From Clostridia bacterium (lineage in GTDB: Bacteria > Bacillota > Clostridia > TANB77 > CAG-465): DNA of 43,951 nt. Within the stretch, counting starts at the first letter, position 1. Each line of letters begins with the position of its first letter. The DNA is taken from assembly GCA_017626395.1 (NCBI GenBank), contig JAGAIU010000023.1, positions 1 to 43,951 on the forward strand, in the 5' to 3' direction. The notes under the pieces are model-generated. The model worked only from the letters and a program-made list of their open reading frames with translations. It made no database searches and was not told the origin of the DNA. Shown piece after piece: positions 42,062-43,951 of the stretch. A program made the translations under genes and the position numbers.

Positions 42062-43300
42062 ATGAAAAAAAGTAAAAAGAAATGGATAATAATTGTATGT
42101 ATATTAATACTAATTGCAATAGCTACAATTACTTTAATATGTATAAATAATAACTCTCAAGAAATACCTAGAGTATATATTGAAGGAAATATAGCAAATA
42201 TGCTAGATAAGAAAGATGAAAGAGTTGTTAAAATAAAATATAAAGATAAAAATAACAAATTTGAATCTTATGCTCAAATAAAAATTCAAGGAGATTCAAG
42301 CTTAGAATATGCTAAGAAAAATTATACTATTAAACTGTATCAAGATGAAAACTGTGAAGAGAAAAATAAAGTTATAGTAAATGAAGCGTGGGGTGAACAA
42401 AATAAGTATTGCTTAAAAGCTAATTGGATAGATAAAACACATTCAAGAAATATAGTAACAGCAAGACTTGCAGCAGCTATTCAAGAAAAGTATGGATTGC
42501 TTATGGATGCACCAAATAATGGTACAATAGATGGTTTTCCTGTAGAAGTATATATAAATAATGAATTTTTAGGGCTTTATACATGGAATATTCCAAAAGA
42601 TGAATGGTTATGGAATCTAGATGATGAGAATTCTAATAACATTGCAGTAGAATCTGGAAATCTTAGTAAAACAACATCGTTTTTAGAAGAAGCAACTGAA
42701 TTTGAAGAAAACGGCTGGCAATGTCAAGTTGGAGAAGAAAATGATGTGACATTAGAAAAACTTAATAGATTAATTAGGTTTGTAAAAGATAGTAGTGATG
42801 AAGAGTTTAAAAGAGATTATGAACTATATATAAATAAAGATTCTATGTTGAATTATTTAGCAGTGTTATTAACAACAAATGCAGTGGATAATATTTGTAA
42901 AAATTTAATACTTGTAACGTATGATAGTTATGTGTGGTATCCTACTTTGTACGATTTAGATACAACATTTGGTACTGATTCAAAAGGCGAAAAATTAAGA
43001 ATAACTATAAATGTAGTAGAAGAAATAAATCGTAATCTATTATTTAAAAGAACTATGGAATGTTTTCCAAATGAAGTGGCAGATAGATACTTTGAATTAA
43101 GAGAAGGTATATTATCCAAAGAAAATATTATGAAAGAATTTGAAAGTTTTAAGGAACAAATACCAGAAGAGTCTTTAAAAAAAGAAAATGAAAGATGGTC
43201 AAATATTCCTGGTCAAGATTTAACACAAATATCAGATTATCTAAATAATCAACTAACTAAAATAGATAAAAGAATGGAAGAAAAATATATTATTGACTAA
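42062..43300 (+). CDS. Membrane-anchored CotH-family protein kinase
   Basis: 412 residues. An N-terminal basic stretch and span (about 9-29, WIIIVCILILIAIATITLICI) place the rest outside the cell. CotH domain marks: IKIQGDSSLEYAKKNYTIKL, YCLKANWIDKTHSRNIVTARLA, FPVEVYINNEFLGLYTWNIPKDEWLW, a central helical part and YDLDTTFG, where the DLD residues correspond to the metal-binding Asp of CotH kinases. CotH of Bacillus phosphorylates spore coat proteins; anchored forms are common in Firmicutes and their targets are unknown. ATG 42062 follows AAGGTGA. It lies between two surface-protein genes, 84 bases after the LPETG adhesin. Confidence 0.88.
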   Translation: MKKSKKKWIIIVCILILIAIATITLICINNNSQEIPRVYIEGNIANMLDKKDERVVKIKYKDKNNKFESYAQIKIQGDSSLEYAKKNYTIKLYQDENCEEKNKVIVNEAWGEQNKYCLKANWIDKTHSRNIVTARLAAAIQEKYGLLMDAPNNGTIDGFPVEVYINNEFLGLYTWNIPKDEWLWNLDDENSNNIAVESGNLSKTTSFLEEATEFEENGWQCQVGEENDVTLEKLNRLIRFVKDSSDEEFKRDYELYINKDSMLNYLAVLLTTNAVDNICKNLILVTYDSYVWYPTLYDLDTTFGTDSKGEKLRITINVVEEINRNLLFKRTMECFPNEVADRYFELREGILSKENIMKEFESFKEQIPEESLKKENERWSNIPGQDLTQISDYLNNQLTKIDKRMEEKYIID

Positions 43301-43332
43301 TGTAAAAAAAAACAAGAAAAATTTTGAAAATG

Positions 43333-43368
43333 AAGAGACTAAAAATATTAATTTTTAGCCTCTTTTTT
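43333..43368 (+). terminator. Intrinsic terminator of the CotH gene
   Basis: Stem 43333-43345 with 43352-43364 (one A-C mismatch), T6. The arms are nearly the same as those of the terminator at 36671-36704, so terminator and promoter were duplicated together. Confidence 0.8.
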
Positions 43369-43386
43369 ATGGTTTATTACAAAAAT

Positions 43387-43502
43387 ATTACATTTAAGTG
43401 AAAAGTAAATTAATACTTTAAAATATAGTGAATATACAAGAAAAAAGTGTAGAAAAATGATATAATTTATCTGAATTATATTGGGGGAATATATATGAAA
43501 AA
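43387..43502 (+). repeat. Duplicated promoter/leader block, copy B
   Basis: Partner of 36724-36839. The 31-base core is at 43437-43467, including the TGATATAAT extended -10. The ribosome site differs slightly (TTGGGGGAAT for TTGGAGGAAT). Confidence 0.9.
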
Positions 43503-43951
43503 TAAAAAGAAAATATATATAGGAATAATAGTAATTTTGGCTGTTATACTTGCTAGTGTAATAGGCTTAAAAGTAATAAATAAAGATACAGAAACAAATC
43601 CGGAGATACTTGTAGCACGAAATTATGAACAAGTAGAAGATGGAGATGAAGCAATATATGGAACAGATTACGTTACATTTGATGCTTTTTATCTACGTGA
43701 TCTTGATGGAGATGGTTATGCAGAGAAAATAAGAGGAACATGTAAAGAAATAGGTACACAAGATACATTATATATGGATTTAAATGTACTAACAAATGGT
43801 ACTCTTAAAGATGCAAAAATAACAATAAATGGAAAGAACTTTTATTTTGCAACAGCACTTGTAAAAGATAGTGTAATTTCTAAAGATTATATCAGTACAA
43901 ACCTTAAAGAAATAGTACTAAATAATGTTAGCAATGGAACACAAAAACTAA
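43495..43951 (+). CDS. N-terminal part of a further surface protein (3' end outside window)
   Basis: 152 codons are visible from the ATG at 43495, preceded by TTGGGGG. The signal-anchor (MKNKKKIYIGIIVILAVILA) is nearly the same as that of the giant adhesin (MKNRKKIYIGIILIFMFTLL). A DLDGDGYAE loop corresponds to the adhesin's DLDGDGEAE. The rest of the visible part (LYMDLNVLTNGTLKDAKITI) reads like a beta-rich extracellular domain. It is likely another member of the same surface family; anchoring mode cannot be seen. Confidence 0.8.
   Translation, partial: MKNKKKIYIGIIVILAVILASVIGLKVINKDTETNPEILVARNYEQVEDGDEAIYGTDYVTFDAFYLRDLDGDGYAEKIRGTCKEIGTQDTLYMDLNVLTNGTLKDAKITINGKNFYFATALVKDSVISKDYISTNLKEIVLNNVSNGTQKL

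Overview
The window comes from a low-GC, Gram-positive, endospore-forming member of the Clostridia, most likely an uncultured gut lineage. The basis is the strongly A/T-rich coding, strong AGGAGG-type ribosome sites, a spoIVA gene and a spoVM-like micro-gene, a zinc-type L28, sortase-type cell-wall proteins and an abundance of intrinsic terminators. UGG is the only Trp codon seen and the encoded tRNA-Trp has a CCA anticodon, so the code is standard. The taxon is inferred; no search was run.

Layout. 1-265: the 3' end of a surface adhesin. 321-689: a deoxyribosyltransferase-like protein. 758-5607: a translation/lipid operon (asnS, aspS, gpsA, an O-methyltransferase). 5707-8490: an Rpn-like nuclease facing an unrecognised 564-residue protein that looks like an inactivated zincin. 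8506-11783 (minus): a short GlmU with a separate hexapeptide-repeat acyltransferase, then rmuC. 11850-13397: tRNA-Leu(UAG), a methyltransferase and nth. 13411-16871: a 50-residue membrane protein, spoVM-like gene, patatin, rpmB and pyk. 16924-19938: an unrecognised 601-residue protein and mnmA. 19976-22067: an ECF sigma factor with two membrane proteins. 22152-24634: spoIVA and a pyruvyl-transferase-like protein. 24685-30216: a DnaJ-domain membrane protein, pyrG, a DUF2752 protein, an M50 peptidase, tsaD, a metallophosphoesterase and tRNA-Trp. 30277-36644: a thioesterase, a GT2-GtrA protein, a manganese-type CDF exporter with a possible attenuator leader, and a MarR/ABC/nucleotidase operon. 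36724-43951: a surface cluster of a giant LPETG adhesin, a membrane-anchored CotH kinase and the start of a further surface protein.

How the genes work together. Most of the window is conserved housekeeping: aminoacylation, tRNA modification (mnmA, tsaD), CTP and UDP-GlcNAc supply, glycolysis and DNA repair. spoVM and spoIVA would build the basement layer of the spore coat. The last 7 kb is accessory surface biology: two genes share an almost identical promoter/leader and bracket a CotH-type kinase. The points most worth a second look are this CotH/adhesin cluster, the CUB-like insertion in the adhesin, the ECF module with two paralogous extracellular domains, the pseudo-zincin, the split GlmU, the spoVM-like micro-gene and the leader of the cation exporter.
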